64,000 bases of DNA, taken from Polaribacter porphyrae. Lineage in GTDB: Bacteria > Bacteroidota > Bacteroidia > Flavobacteriales > Flavobacteriaceae. The position numbers and the translations under genes were made by a program. Under the pieces are notes generated by a model. It was not told the origin of the DNA, searched no databases, and saw nothing but the letters and a program-made list of their open reading frames with translations. The DNA is taken from the NCBI RefSeq assembly GCF_002954685.1, contig NZ_MSCN01000001.1:1055778-1119777 (forward strand), read 5' to 3'. Positions 33,572-42,859 of this stretch are shown one piece after another. Every line of letters starts with the position of its first letter. The first letter of the stretch is position 1.

Positions 33572-35764
33572 ATGACAATTTCAATTTGGAGATATAGTCA
33601 TTTAACCTTGGCTATATCTTCTGCTATTTTTATACTAATTGCTGCTATAACAGGAATTATTTTAGCTTTTGAGCCAATTTCAAATCAAATAAAACCTTAT
33701 AATTATATTGATTTAGAAACTGTTTCTATTGCTGAAACTATTACTGTGTTACAAAACGAATATGATGAAATTGTTTCGCTTTCTATTGATGAGAACAGTT
33801 TTGTTAAAGCTTCTGTAATTACTAAAGATGGTAAAAGTGCTAGTTTTTACATCAACCCAAAAACAGGAGAAAAAATCGGAGAACTCATCCCAAAAAAAAC
33901 CATTTTTGAATTTGCAACCAACCTACATCGTTCTTTATTTTTAAAATCAACAGGTCGTTTTTTAGTAGGCTTCTTCTCTTTCTTCTTGTTCTTAATTGCA
34001 ATAACTGGTGTTATTTTAATTGCTAAAAGACAAGGTGGTTTTTCAAAAGTATTTACCAAAATCATAAAAGAGGAAGTTAATCAGTATTATCATATTGTTT
34101 TTGGAAGATGGTTTTTAATTCCGATTATTATTATTACACTCACAGGAGTATGTCTGTCTTTAGAAAAATTTTCTTTATTACCAAAAGATTATTCAAAACA
34201 CAAAACTCTAAATACTAAAACAACAACTCAAAAACTAAAAACCACTGATTTTGAGATTTTTAAAAACATAAAACTTAATCAAGTCGAAAAAATTGAGTTT
34301 CCTTTTTCTACGGATGAAGAAGACTTCTTTTTTGTAAAATTGGTAAATAAAGAAATTGCAGTTCATCAGTTTACAGGACAAATCATCAGTGAAAAAAAAC
34401 AAACTTTAGTCAATTTATTATCTAATTATAGTTTGTTTCTGCATACTGGTAGAGGTTCTATATTTTGGTCTTTGGTTTTATTATTGTCTTGTTTTGCGAT
34501 TCTATTTTTTATTATTTCAGGATTTTCTATGACTTTAAAAAGGCGTAAAAAAACAGATACCCTAAACAATATAATTATGAAAGATGAAGCTGAATTTATC
34601 ATTCTAATCGGTTCTGAAACTGGTAGTACTTTTAAATATGCTAATGCAATTTACAAAGCACTTATTGAACAAAAAAAGAAGGTTTTTATTGATGAATTAG
34701 ATAATTACACTTCCTATAAAAAAGCAACCAATCTGCTTATTTTTACAGCAACTTATGGAGATGGAGATGCACCTGCAAACGCCAATTTATTTTTAAAAAA
34801 ATTAAAGGAACATCAACCTATAAATAATATCAATTTTTCTGTAGTTGGTTTTGGTTCTACAAATTACCCTGAATTTTGCAAGTTTGCGATATTAGTACAA
34901 GCTAACTTACAAATTCACGAAAACTTCACTCCTATTCTGCCTCTTTTTAAAGTGAATAATCAATCTTTTGTAGATTTTGAAAAATGGTTTACACAGTTGA
35001 AAAACCTGTATAAATTCGATATTTATATCGATGAAAGTCAAATATTTAACTCAAAAGAAAAAACAATTATAAAAGTAATTGAAAAATCTGATTTAAACAT
35101 AGATGATACTTTTTTACTGAAATTAAAACTGAAGAAAAATATAAAATTTAATTCAGGAGATTTGATTTCTATTACTCCAAAAAATGAAAAAACACCACGT
35201 TTATACTCAATAGCAAAAGTTGATAAACACATTTTGTTAAGTATCAAAAAGCATAAATTTGGAGTTTGTTCTACTTTTTTACAGCAACTCTCAAAAGAAA
35301 ATAATTTTGAAGCTACTATTCAAGAAAACAAAAATTTTCACTTTCCTAAAAAAGCAAAGGAAGTTATTTTAATTGCAAACGGAACTGGTATTGGTCCGTT
35401 TTTAGGGATGATTGCTAAAAACAAAAAAACAAAGATTAGCCTTTTTTGGGGAGGAAGAACAAAAGAGTCTTTAAAAATCTATAAACCTCATATTGATAAA
35501 GCTTTAAAAAAAGGGTCTCTTAATTCTTTTGAAACTGCTTTTTCTCGAGAAAGTGATTCAAAAATATACGTTCAGAATGTATTAAAAAAATACAATCACT
35601 TTATTTCCGAGTTTTTGAAAAACGGAAATACTATTCTAATTTGTGGTTCTTTGGCAATGCAAAAAGATGTTGAACTGGTTTTACAAGAAATATCAGAAGA
35701 ACTTTTAGAAACCTCATTAGAAGAGTTTAAGCAAAAGAATCAAATAAAAACAGATTGCTATTAA
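33572..35764 (+). CDS. PepSY-TM / flavodoxin / FAD-NADPH reductase fusion
   Basis: A membrane-bound reductase of 730 aa, probably moving electrons from NADPH through FAD and FMN to a periplasmic ferric or heme substrate. Residues 1-330 are a PepSY-TM module with four helices and a PepSY periplasmic loop (SVITKDGKSASFYINPKTGE). Residues about 337-480 are a flavodoxin domain (IILIGSETGSTFKYANAI, TATYGDGDAPANA). Residues about 500-730 are a sulfite-reductase-type FAD/NADPH module with PRLYSIAK near 541 and ILIANGTGIGPFLGM near 599. The DUF2271 gene precedes it, and the DUF6686 gene follows after 10 bases. Location in the heme locus points to iron reduction. Confidence 0.88.
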   Translation: MTISIWRYSHLTLAISSAIFILIAAITGIILAFEPISNQIKPYNYIDLETVSIAETITVLQNEYDEIVSLSIDENSFVKASVITKDGKSASFYINPKTGEKIGELIPKKTIFEFATNLHRSLFLKSTGRFLVGFFSFFLFLIAITGVILIAKRQGGFSKVFTKIIKEEVNQYYHIVFGRWFLIPIIIITLTGVCLSLEKFSLLPKDYSKHKTLNTKTTTQKLKTTDFEIFKNIKLNQVEKIEFPFSTDEEDFFFVKLVNKEIAVHQFTGQIISEKKQTLVNLLSNYSLFLHTGRGSIFWSLVLLLSCFAILFFIISGFSMTLKRRKKTDTLNNIIMKDEAEFIILIGSETGSTFKYANAIYKALIEQKKKVFIDELDNYTSYKKATNLLIFTATYGDGDAPANANLFLKKLKEHQPINNINFSVVGFGSTNYPEFCKFAILVQANLQIHENFTPILPLFKVNNQSFVDFEKWFTQLKNLYKFDIYIDESQIFNSKEKTIIKVIEKSDLNIDDTFLLKLKLKKNIKFNSGDLISITPKNEKTPRLYSIAKVDKHILLSIKKHKFGVCSTFLQQLSKENNFEATIQENKNFHFPKKAKEVILIANGTGIGPFLGMIAKNKKTKISLFWGGRTKESLKIYKPHIDKALKKGSLNSFETAFSRESDSKIYVQNVLKKYNHFISEFLKNGNTILICGSLAMQKDVELVLQEISEELLETSLEEFKQKNQIKTDCY

Positions 35765-35774
35765 AAAAGAAACT

Positions 35775-36131
35775 ATGTGCCAAAATTCAAAAATTATATC
35801 AAGAGTAAAAAATGGAGAACTTTCTATTTGTAATACTTGTAAAACTTATGCATTAACTTTTAACAATGTTTTCTTTCAGTTTACAAAAGAGCAATTGTAC
35901 AAATTTAAAGTTTATGTATCTCAAATAGATGTAGATTATTGGTTAGATTATAATAGTTGTTCTGCTCAAAAAAGAAAGATTCCAATACCTACTTCGCATC
36001 AAAATTTAGTTTTAATTTTTGATATTTATGAGCTAAAAGCTTTACGCATTTTATTAGGTATTGATTTAAATGGTTTCCAAGATGAAATTATTGAACCTGC
36101 AGATATTGATTACCCTTTGATTTTGAATTAA
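35775..36131 (+). CDS. DUF6686 family small protein
   Basis: A cytoplasmic protein of 118 aa. It starts MCQNSKIISRVKNGELSIC and has a CNTC motif (near residues 19-22) plus a further Cys in YNSCSAQKR. Cysteine spacing allows metal binding, but this is unproven. It matches the DUF6686 family of Bacteroidota. It follows the reductase gene by 10 bases and ends the plus-strand iron operon. Confidence 0.7.
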   Translation: MCQNSKIISRVKNGELSICNTCKTYALTFNNVFFQFTKEQLYKFKVYVSQIDVDYWLDYNSCSAQKRKIPIPTSHQNLVLIFDIYELKALRILLGIDLNGFQDEIIEPADIDYPLILN

Positions 36132-36139
36132 TAAAAATT

Positions 36140-36235
36140 AAGCTGTCTTTTCGACCTTGTGGAGAAATCTTATATAAATTCCTTAATAAAAATAGATTTT
36201 TCGACTTCATTTCATTTCGCTCAAAATGACAGCTT
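36140..36235 (+). repeat. Dispersed palindromic element, copy C (opposite orientation)
   Basis: AAGCTGTC-TTTTCGACCTT opens and CGCTCAAAATGACAGCTT closes the element, so its ends are inverted. Inside, TGTGGAGAAATCT and ATAGATTTTTCGACTTC match the reverse complement of copy A. It lies between the convergent DUF6686 and AAA genes, where it could serve as a two-way terminator, although its T-tail is weak. Confidence 0.7.
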
Positions 36236-36256
36236 TTATAATTTAAAAGTTTTAGT

Positions 36257-37717
36257 TTATAACCCACTCATAAAATCTCCATAAGGATCTTTAAATTGAG
36301 TGCCTTCTGCAAAACGATATTTACTCAATTTCTTAAATTCAACTAATCCCCAAAGTAAAAACTCTTTTACAAAATAGGCATCTGCTTTGTTCATATTAGG
36401 TTGATGTTCTTTTAAAAAATTATCTATTGGTTTTATTTTGTCCAGCTCATTTTTGTATTGTTCGTCTGTAAAATCTTCAAGCAATTCAAAATCTTCATCA
36501 GCATTAAAAAACCAAGAAACAATATCATCATAGGGAGATTCATCTGTTGTTTTTGCTAATTTTTTAATTTCTGGGAAATATGTTGGAAATAACGATTTAA
36601 TCGCTTTTTTGATTAAATTTTCAGCCACAACCTGTGCTCCTTCTTGTTCACCTTCGTAAACCAACTCCACTTTACCTGTAATTGCAGGAATAATTCCGTC
36701 AAAATCATTTAAACGAATCATTGTATCAGAATCTCCAGCTAAAATGGCTCTTCTTTCTGCTGTACTCAACAAATTCTCAAAAGCTGAAATACTTAAACGT
36801 GCACTTACACCACTTTTTGCATCAATATATTCGCTTTCTCTTGCCTCAAAAACAATTTGTTCTAACAAATCTTTTGCCAATTCTGGAACTTGAATAAAGT
36901 CTTTCTGAATATTTTTGGCTTCTTGTTGTGTAATGATTTTTGCAGTTTCTATATCTTCTGGATAGTGCGTTAAAATCTGCGAACCAATTCTATCTTTTAA
37001 AGGTGTTACTATACTTCCACGATTTGTATAATCTTCAGGATTTGCAGTAAAAACGAACTGCATATCTAAAGGCAAGCGTAATTTAAAACCACGTATTTGA
37101 ATATCACCTTCTTGTAAAATATTAAATAAAGCTACTTGAATACGAGCTTGTAAATCTGGTAATTCATTAATTACAAAAATACATCTGTTTGCTCTTGGAA
37201 TCATTCCATAATGGATGACTCTATCATCAGCATAACTCAACTTTAAATTGGCTGCTTTTATAGGATCAACATCTCCAATAATATCTGCAACAGTAACATC
37301 TGGAGTTGCCAATTTTTCTGCAAAACGTTCGTTTCTATGCAACCAAAAAATAGGAGTTTCATCTCCTTTTTCTTTAATAGTTTCAATAGCAAATCTTGAA
37401 ATTGGATTGAGTGGATCATCATTAATCTCTGAACCTTCCACAACAGGAATATATTCGTCTAACAAATTTACCATCAATCTTGCCAAACGTGTTTTTGCTT
37501 GACCACGCAAACCTAACAAATTGATATTATGTCTGCTTAAAATTGCTCTTTCTAATTCAGGAATTACTGTATTTTCATAACCGTGAACACCTTTAAAGAC
37601 GGTTTCTTTACTCATCATTTTACTGATTAAGTTTTCACGTAACTCGTCTTTTATTGATTTTGATTTGTATCCTGATTTTTTTAATTCTCCTAATGTTTTT
37701 ATATCTTCTAAATTCAT
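36257..37717 (-). CDS. MoxR/magnesium-chelatase-like AAA+ ATPase
   Basis: A cytosolic AAA+ ATPase of 486 aa. Walker A is GLRGQAKT at 69-76, Walker B is IFVINELPDL, and the arginine-finger region includes TPLKDRIGSQILTHYP. It resembles the ChlI/BchI and MoxR group that works with VWA-domain partners as a chaperone or metal-insertion motor. The VWA gene lies directly upstream on the same strand (87-base gap). No tetrapyrrole genes are nearby, so a chlorophyll role is excluded; the true client is unknown. Confidence 0.85.
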   Translation of the reverse strand: MNLEDIKTLGELKKSGYKSKSIKDELRENLISKMMSKETVFKGVHGYENTVIPELERAILSRHNINLLGLRGQAKTRLARLMVNLLDEYIPVVEGSEINDDPLNPISRFAIETIKEKGDETPIFWLHRNERFAEKLATPDVTVADIIGDVDPIKAANLKLSYADDRVIHYGMIPRANRCIFVINELPDLQARIQVALFNILQEGDIQIRGFKLRLPLDMQFVFTANPEDYTNRGSIVTPLKDRIGSQILTHYPEDIETAKIITQQEAKNIQKDFIQVPELAKDLLEQIVFEARESEYIDAKSGVSARLSISAFENLLSTAERRAILAGDSDTMIRLNDFDGIIPAITGKVELVYEGEQEGAQVVAENLIKKAIKSLFPTYFPEIKKLAKTTDESPYDDIVSWFFNADEDFELLEDFTDEQYKNELDKIKPIDNFLKEHQPNMNKADAYFVKEFLLWGLVEFKKLSKYRFAEGTQFKDPYGDFMSGL

Positions 37718-37743
37718 TTGTAGTGTTTTTGCTTTTTGCCATT

Positions 37744-37802
37744 AGCTTTTCGCTAAAAACTTTTAGTAAATACTAATTGCTATCAGCCAAAAGCGAACAG
37801 CT
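37744..37802. repeat. Imperfect inverted repeat between the VWA and AAA genes
   Basis: AGCTTTTCGCT (37744-37754) and AGCGAACAGCT (37792-37802) are inverted repeats matching at 10 of 11 bases. Inside is a smaller CTAAAA-AC-TTTTAG hairpin. It fills most of the 87-base gap and ends two bases from the VWA stop. It differs from the TCGAAATGAC element family. May attenuate or separate the two genes. Confidence 0.5.
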
Positions 37803-37804
37803 TT

Positions 37805-38932
37805 CTAGCCTTTTATTCTCTTCTTTCTATTGGTTTCATAATCTTCAAAAATCATTTCACCCAAACCTTTTAATCCTGTATAAAATGCTTTTCCTTGATT
37901 TGCTTGTGTAAAAGCACTCACAAATTGTTTTAAATATGGATCTTGAGCTATCATAAACGTAGTTATTGGAATGTGTAGTTTTCTTGCCTGTTGTGCCATT
38001 GCATAACATTTATTTACAATGTATTTATCCAATCCATTACTGTTTTTATAATACTGTCCATCTGGCAAACTTAAACAACTTGGCTTACCATCAGTAATCA
38101 TAAAAATTTGTTTATTTGTATTTTTCTTTCTTCGCAACAAATCCATTGCCAAATTTAAACCAGACACTGTGTTTGTATGATAAGGGCCAACTTGCAAGTA
38201 AGGTAAATCTTTAATTTTGATGGTCCAAGCATCATTACCAAACACCAAAATATCTAATGTATCTTTTGGATAACGAGTGGTGATTAATTCAGCCAAAGCC
38301 ATTGCTACTTTTTTGGCAGGTGTAATTCTGTCTTCACCATATAAAATCATAGAATGACTAATATCAATCATCAACACAGTACTCATTTGACTTTTGTGTA
38401 ATGCCTCTTCTACAACCAAATCATTTTCGGTTAATGAAAAATCGCCAATTCCGTTATTAATTTGAGCGTTTCTGATGCTTTCTGTCATCGAAACTTTATC
38501 CAAATTATCTCCAAATTGATAGGCTCTAAAATCTCCTGTATGCTCATCTCCTACTCCTGGCGATTTACTTTTATGATTTCCAGAACCTGTTCTTTTAATC
38601 TTTCCAAAAATATGATTTAATGCCTGTTGACGAATTGCTCTTTCCGTTTTTGCAGTGATTTTTGTTCCACCTACTCCATCTCCATCAATCTCTTCTTTAA
38701 TGTAGCCTTTCTTCTTTAAATCTTCAACAAAATCATCTATAGTATATTCTGCTGTTGTTAAATTATATTCTTTATCTAAAGAACGCAACCAATCTATGGC
38801 TTCATCAAAATCGCCAGAAGTGTAAGTAATTAGTTCTTTAAAGATTTCAAAAAGTTTCTCAAAAGGAGATTGATTTTTAGGTTGGTATGTTTTAAAAACG
38901 AAACCTTTTCTTTTTGTATTGTTTTTCATCAC
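37805..38932 (-). CDS. VWA domain protein (partner of the MoxR-like ATPase)
   Basis: The 375-aa product has an N-terminal helical region of about 170 residues and a C-terminal von Willebrand A domain (about 183-375). Its metal-ion adhesion site is DISHS at 190-194, with threonine and Asp positions in FMITDGKPSCLSLPDG. No signal peptide or membrane anchor is visible, so it acts in the cytosol, in line with the ChlD/BchD or CoxE-like group. It precedes the AAA gene, and the pair probably forms one complex. Substrate unknown. Confidence 0.85.
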   Translation of the reverse strand: MMKNNTKRKGFVFKTYQPKNQSPFEKLFEIFKELITYTSGDFDEAIDWLRSLDKEYNLTTAEYTIDDFVEDLKKKGYIKEEIDGDGVGGTKITAKTERAIRQQALNHIFGKIKRTGSGNHKSKSPGVGDEHTGDFRAYQFGDNLDKVSMTESIRNAQINNGIGDFSLTENDLVVEEALHKSQMSTVLMIDISHSMILYGEDRITPAKKVAMALAELITTRYPKDTLDILVFGNDAWTIKIKDLPYLQVGPYHTNTVSGLNLAMDLLRRKKNTNKQIFMITDGKPSCLSLPDGQYYKNSNGLDKYIVNKCYAMAQQARKLHIPITTFMIAQDPYLKQFVSAFTQANQGKAFYTGLKGLGEMIFEDYETNRKKRIKG

Positions 38933-39067
38933 TATAAAAATAAGGCTTTACAGAGATTATTAAAAAACATTAGCATTGCTTTAACATATAAAAGCATCAA
39001 TTATACCAATTGAAAAAAGCAATTATTTTATTGGAATCAATTAATAAAATAAATTTGATGAAATTTA

Positions 39068-39075
39068 TAAATTTG
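39068..39075 (+). promoter_or_regulatory. Putative -7 box for the zinc metalloprotease gene
   Basis: TAAATTTG matches the TAnnTTTG consensus exactly. It lies 73 bases before the ATG at 39149, longer than the other leaders in this window. The 216-base gap around it is otherwise AT-rich sequence with a weak hairpin near 39023-39052. Confidence 0.35.
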
Positions 39076-39148
39076 GTCATCTAAAAATAATAGTTTTCAT
39101 TTTTTATAAAAATCTTAACATTTAAAATTATTTCAAAAGTTAACTTGT

Positions 39149-41794
39149 ATGTTTTTAATTAAATCATGTTTTATGAAGATAATAAATTTAGGTAAATTTA
39201 AAATTCTTTTTACATTATTATGTATTTCAGTATTGAGTATTCCAGATGCAAATGCACAATTATTTAAAAAGAAAAAAAAGAAAGTTGAAACAAAAACTGT
39301 TCAAAAAAAGAAACCACCAAAAAAGAAAGGAAAAACAATTGCTAGCCTAACAAAAAGTAGCAAAAAAATTGACGGTCTTTTTACAATCTATCAAGATACA
39401 ATAACTGGATCCGTAAAAATGTTGGTAAAAAAAGAGCAATTAAATAAAGACTTTATTTATTTTTCTCAAATTGCAGACGGAGTTGCTGCTGTAAGAGCCT
39501 TTAGAGGAAGTTATAGAGGATCAAGTATTTTTCATGTTAAAAAACATTTTAATAAATTAGAAATTATAGCTCCAAATACATCATTTTATTTTGACGAGAA
39601 TAATGCAATTTCTAAATCTGCAGAAGCAAATATTAGTGATGCAGTAATTGCAAGTGGGAAGATTCTAGCTTCAGATGATAAGAAAGGAGAATACTTAATT
39701 GATGCAAATGGTCTATTCTTATCAGAAACTTTTACAAGAATAAAATCTCCAAGATTTCCAGGACAATCTCCTTTTGCTTTTTCATTAGGACGTTTTGATA
39801 AAAACAAATCTAAAATTCATCATATTAAAAATTACCCAGAAAATACTAATATTAAAACAGAATACGTGTATAGCAATCCATCTGTTTTAAATGGTGGAGG
39901 AAGAGATGTTACAGATGGTCGAAATGTTTCTGTGAAAGTTTTTCATTCATTTATGCAAATGCCTGAAGATGACTATGAGGTAAGGATTGATGACCCAAGA
40001 GTTGGTTATATAAATACTCAAGTAAATGATATGACTACTACAGAAACTGTGAACTATAAAGATATGATTCACAGATGGAAATTAGTCAAAAAAAATCCGG
40101 AAGCTGCCATTTCTGAACCTGTAAAACCAATTACTTGGTGGATAGAAAATTCTACTCCTGTTGAATGGAGAGAAACTATTAAAGAAGGTGTTTTAGCTTG
40201 GAATGAAGCTTTTGAAAAAGCTGGTTTTAATAATGCTATGGTTGTAAAAGTACAACCAGATGATGCAGATTGGGATGCTGGAGATGTAAGATATAATGTT
40301 TTACGTTGGACATCTTCACCAAATCCTCCTTTTGGTGGTTATGGACCAAGTTTTGTTAATCCAAGAACTGGTGAAATTTTAGGCGCAGATATTATGCTAG
40401 AATTTGTTCATTTTACAAACAGAGTCTTTGCTGATAAATTATATAATAATACAGCTGCTAATATGCATCTAGAAACTTCAGAAGAGCTTGAAGTACAAAA
40501 ATATCTAGCAAAAAATAATATGCTTTTCTGTTCTGCTGGACATGTTATGCATGAAAACCTACAATTAGGAACTGCTGTTTTACAAGCTTCAGGAGCTTCA
40601 AGTTTAGATATGGAAGCTATTAAAAAGGAAGGAATGAAGTCTTTAATCATGCACGAAGTTGGGCATACTTTAGGATTAAATCACAATATGAAAGCTTCTC
40701 AATTATTTTCGCCAAAACAACTGGCAGATGCTAATTTTATTAAGGGAAAAGCATTGACAGGTTCTGTTATGGATTATGCAGGAATAAATATTACTAATGA
40801 TAGAAGTAAGCAAGGTCAATATTATGATATGGCTGTTGGTCCTTATGATGTTTGGGCAATCCAATTTGGATACACACCATTTAAAAATGAAGCAGAAAAA
40901 AATGCTTTATTAAACAGAAGTTCTGAACCAAAATTGATTTTTGGAAATGATGCTGATGATATGCGTTCTTCATCAAGAGGAATAGATCCAAGAGTAATGA
41001 TTGGAGATTTATCTAATGATGCAATTGGGTATTCTGTAAACAGATTTAAATTGGTAAATTCTATGCTGAAAGACTTTAAACCTAAATTTATGAAAGATGG
41101 GGAGACCTATGAGAATTTGAGGAGAGCTTATTATACGTTACAAAATCAATCAGCTATTGCTGGTGGAGTTGTAGCAAGATATATTGGAGGTGTTTATGTA
41201 GATAGGTCAAACATTGGGCAAGAAGGTGGAACACAACCTTATACACCAGTAAGTTTAGAAGACCAAAAAAGAGCAATGAATGCATTAAAGAAATATATTT
41301 TTGCTCCAAATGCTTTTGAGGCTCCAAAAGACGTGTATACACATTTGGCAAGACAGAGAAGAGGTTATGATTTTTTTGGAGGACCAGAAGATCCAAAAAT
41401 TCATGAGCAAGTGTTAGGGTATCAAACTTATGTGTTATCACATTTAATGCATCCAAATACATTACAGAGAATTTCTAATTCAACACTTTATGGTAATAAT
41501 TATAAATTGTCAACTTATATGACAGACTTAAATAATATGATGTTTAAACCAGATGTATATGGAAGTATCAATTCTTTTCGCCAAAATTTGCAAGCTGTTT
41601 ATACTAAAAGGTTAATAAGCATGATTGCTGGTAAAACTAGTAGTAGATTTACTGTTGCTGCTAAATCTATGGCAATTTATAATTTAAAAAATATTAGAAC
41701 TTGGGTAAGTAATGGTTCAGGAGATTTAGCTACTAAAGCACATAAAAATCACTTAAAAACATTAATTACTAATGCCATGAAAGAAATTAAGTAA
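39149..41794 (+). CDS. Zinc-dependent metalloprotease (DUF5117/DUF5118 type)
   Basis: A secreted protease of 881 aa. An extended zinc motif HEVGHTLGLNH begins at His502 (His502, His506, His512; catalytic Glu503), followed by a Met-turn-like SVMDYAG. The flanking N-terminal region (FIYFSQIADGVAAVRAFRGS) and the long C-terminal helical part match the DUF5117/DUF5118 family of Bacteroidota. After the signal peptide the mature protein starts with a very Lys-rich stretch (about 37-75). ATG 39149 is used; MKIINLGK at 39173 gives a cleaner signal peptide and may be the true start. No T9SS domain is present. A terminator follows. Confidence 0.88.
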   Translation: MFLIKSCFMKIINLGKFKILFTLLCISVLSIPDANAQLFKKKKKKVETKTVQKKKPPKKKGKTIASLTKSSKKIDGLFTIYQDTITGSVKMLVKKEQLNKDFIYFSQIADGVAAVRAFRGSYRGSSIFHVKKHFNKLEIIAPNTSFYFDENNAISKSAEANISDAVIASGKILASDDKKGEYLIDANGLFLSETFTRIKSPRFPGQSPFAFSLGRFDKNKSKIHHIKNYPENTNIKTEYVYSNPSVLNGGGRDVTDGRNVSVKVFHSFMQMPEDDYEVRIDDPRVGYINTQVNDMTTTETVNYKDMIHRWKLVKKNPEAAISEPVKPITWWIENSTPVEWRETIKEGVLAWNEAFEKAGFNNAMVVKVQPDDADWDAGDVRYNVLRWTSSPNPPFGGYGPSFVNPRTGEILGADIMLEFVHFTNRVFADKLYNNTAANMHLETSEELEVQKYLAKNNMLFCSAGHVMHENLQLGTAVLQASGASSLDMEAIKKEGMKSLIMHEVGHTLGLNHNMKASQLFSPKQLADANFIKGKALTGSVMDYAGINITNDRSKQGQYYDMAVGPYDVWAIQFGYTPFKNEAEKNALLNRSSEPKLIFGNDADDMRSSSRGIDPRVMIGDLSNDAIGYSVNRFKLVNSMLKDFKPKFMKDGETYENLRRAYYTLQNQSAIAGGVVARYIGGVYVDRSNIGQEGGTQPYTPVSLEDQKRAMNALKKYIFAPNAFEAPKDVYTHLARQRRGYDFFGGPEDPKIHEQVLGYQTYVLSHLMHPNTLQRISNSTLYGNNYKLSTYMTDLNNMMFKPDVYGSINSFRQNLQAVYTKRLISMIAGKTSSRFTVAAKSMAIYNLKNIRTWVSNGSGDLATKAHKNHLKTLITNAMKEIK

Positions 41795-41816
41795 TTTTAT
41801 TACATATATTTATTGC

Positions 41817-41846
41817 AACCGTAATCTTTTTGATTGCGGTTTTTTT
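41817..41846 (+). terminator. Intrinsic terminator after the zinc metalloprotease
   Basis: AACCGTAATC (41817-41826) pairs with GATTGCGGTT (41832-41841; one G-T pair) around TTTTT, followed by a T-run to about 41846. Only 11 bases separate it from the next ATG. Confidence 0.8.
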
Positions 41847-41853
41847 ATCTTTA
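41846..41853 (+). promoter_or_regulatory. Putative -7 box for the alpha/beta hydrolase gene
   Basis: TATCTTTA followed by C begins at the end of the terminator T-run and ends only 4 bases before the ATG at 41858. If real, the transcript would be leaderless or nearly so. Confidence 0.25.
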
Positions 41854-41857
41854 CTAA

Positions 41858-42859
41858 ATGATAAAAAAAATACTAAAATATTTAGGTATATTAATTATAA
41901 TTTTAATTCTTATCTACTTTTTAGGACCTAAAGTAGAAACTCCTAATTTATCCTATAATCTTCCAAATGTTACAAATGATTTATCTGAAATCAATACTCA
42001 AGTAAATTTAGAGAATCTAAATAAGAATATTCGAAAAGGTAATGAATCTAGATTAATTTGGGCCGATAGTATTCCTACAAAAACAGAATATTCTGTTGTA
42101 GTCTTGCATGGTTTTTCTGCTAGTCCTGCTGAAAATGAAGTATTGTATACTAATTTCTCAAAACGATATAAAACCAACTTATATGCTCCTCGCCTTTTTA
42201 AACACGGTTTAAACGATGCAGCTCCTTTATTAGATTTTACTGCAGAAGGCTACATAAATTCTGCAAAAAGAGGATTAGCAATAGGAAAAAAGTTAGGTGA
42301 AAAAGTAATTTTGATATGCGCAAGTACAGGAGCTACAGCTGGTTTATATTTAGCTGCTCATCATCCAGAAATTACTGGGTTAATTTTAATTTCTCCGAAT
42401 ATTGATATTTATGATTCAACATCAAACTTAATTACAAAACCATGGGGAGAACAACTATTAAAAACAGTAATGGGTAGCGATTATCAGATTTGGAGCCCGC
42501 CAAATGGAGCAGATAAGTTCTGGTATGGAAAATATAGAGTTGAGGCTATTATTCAACTAAAGGCAATGATTGAAGCTACAATGAATACAGAAACGTTCAA
42601 GAAAATTCATCAACCATTTTTTATGGGATATTATTATAAGAATGAAGAAGAACAAGATAAAACAGTTTCTGTTAAAAGAATGCTAGAAATGTTTGAAGAA
42701 ACTTTTACAAAACCAGAAAAAAAAATAAAAATGGCATTTCCAGAAGCAAAGCAACATTCTATAGCTTCTCGCTTTTTTAACCCTAATTATTTAAATGTAC
42801 AAAAAGAAGTATTCAATTTTACAGATACAATTCTAAAACTTACACCTAAAAATGAGTAA
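41858..42859 (+). CDS. Membrane-anchored alpha/beta hydrolase
   Basis: The 333-aa product has an N-terminal membrane anchor (about 5-23) and an alpha/beta hydrolase fold: VVLHGFSASPAE as the oxyanion region (82-93), nucleophile Ser156 in CASTG (first Gly of GxSxG replaced by Cys154), and a late His in AKQHSIAS. It is of the esterase/lipase type; substrate unknown. The gene overlaps the oxidoreductase gene by 8 bases, indicating an operon. Confidence 0.82.
   Translation: MIKKILKYLGILIIILILIYFLGPKVETPNLSYNLPNVTNDLSEINTQVNLENLNKNIRKGNESRLIWADSIPTKTEYSVVVLHGFSASPAENEVLYTNFSKRYKTNLYAPRLFKHGLNDAAPLLDFTAEGYINSAKRGLAIGKKLGEKVILICASTGATAGLYLAAHHPEITGLILISPNIDIYDSTSNLITKPWGEQLLKTVMGSDYQIWSPPNGADKFWYGKYRVEAIIQLKAMIEATMNTETFKKIHQPFFMGYYYKNEEEQDKTVSVKRMLEMFEETFTKPEKKIKMAFPEAKQHSIASRFFNPNYLNVQKEVFNFTDTILKLTPKNE

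Noticed and set aside
36257..38932. Magnesium chelatase for chlorophyll synthesis.
   Set aside because: The AAA and VWA parts alone are general; there is no H subunit or other tetrapyrrole gene in the window.
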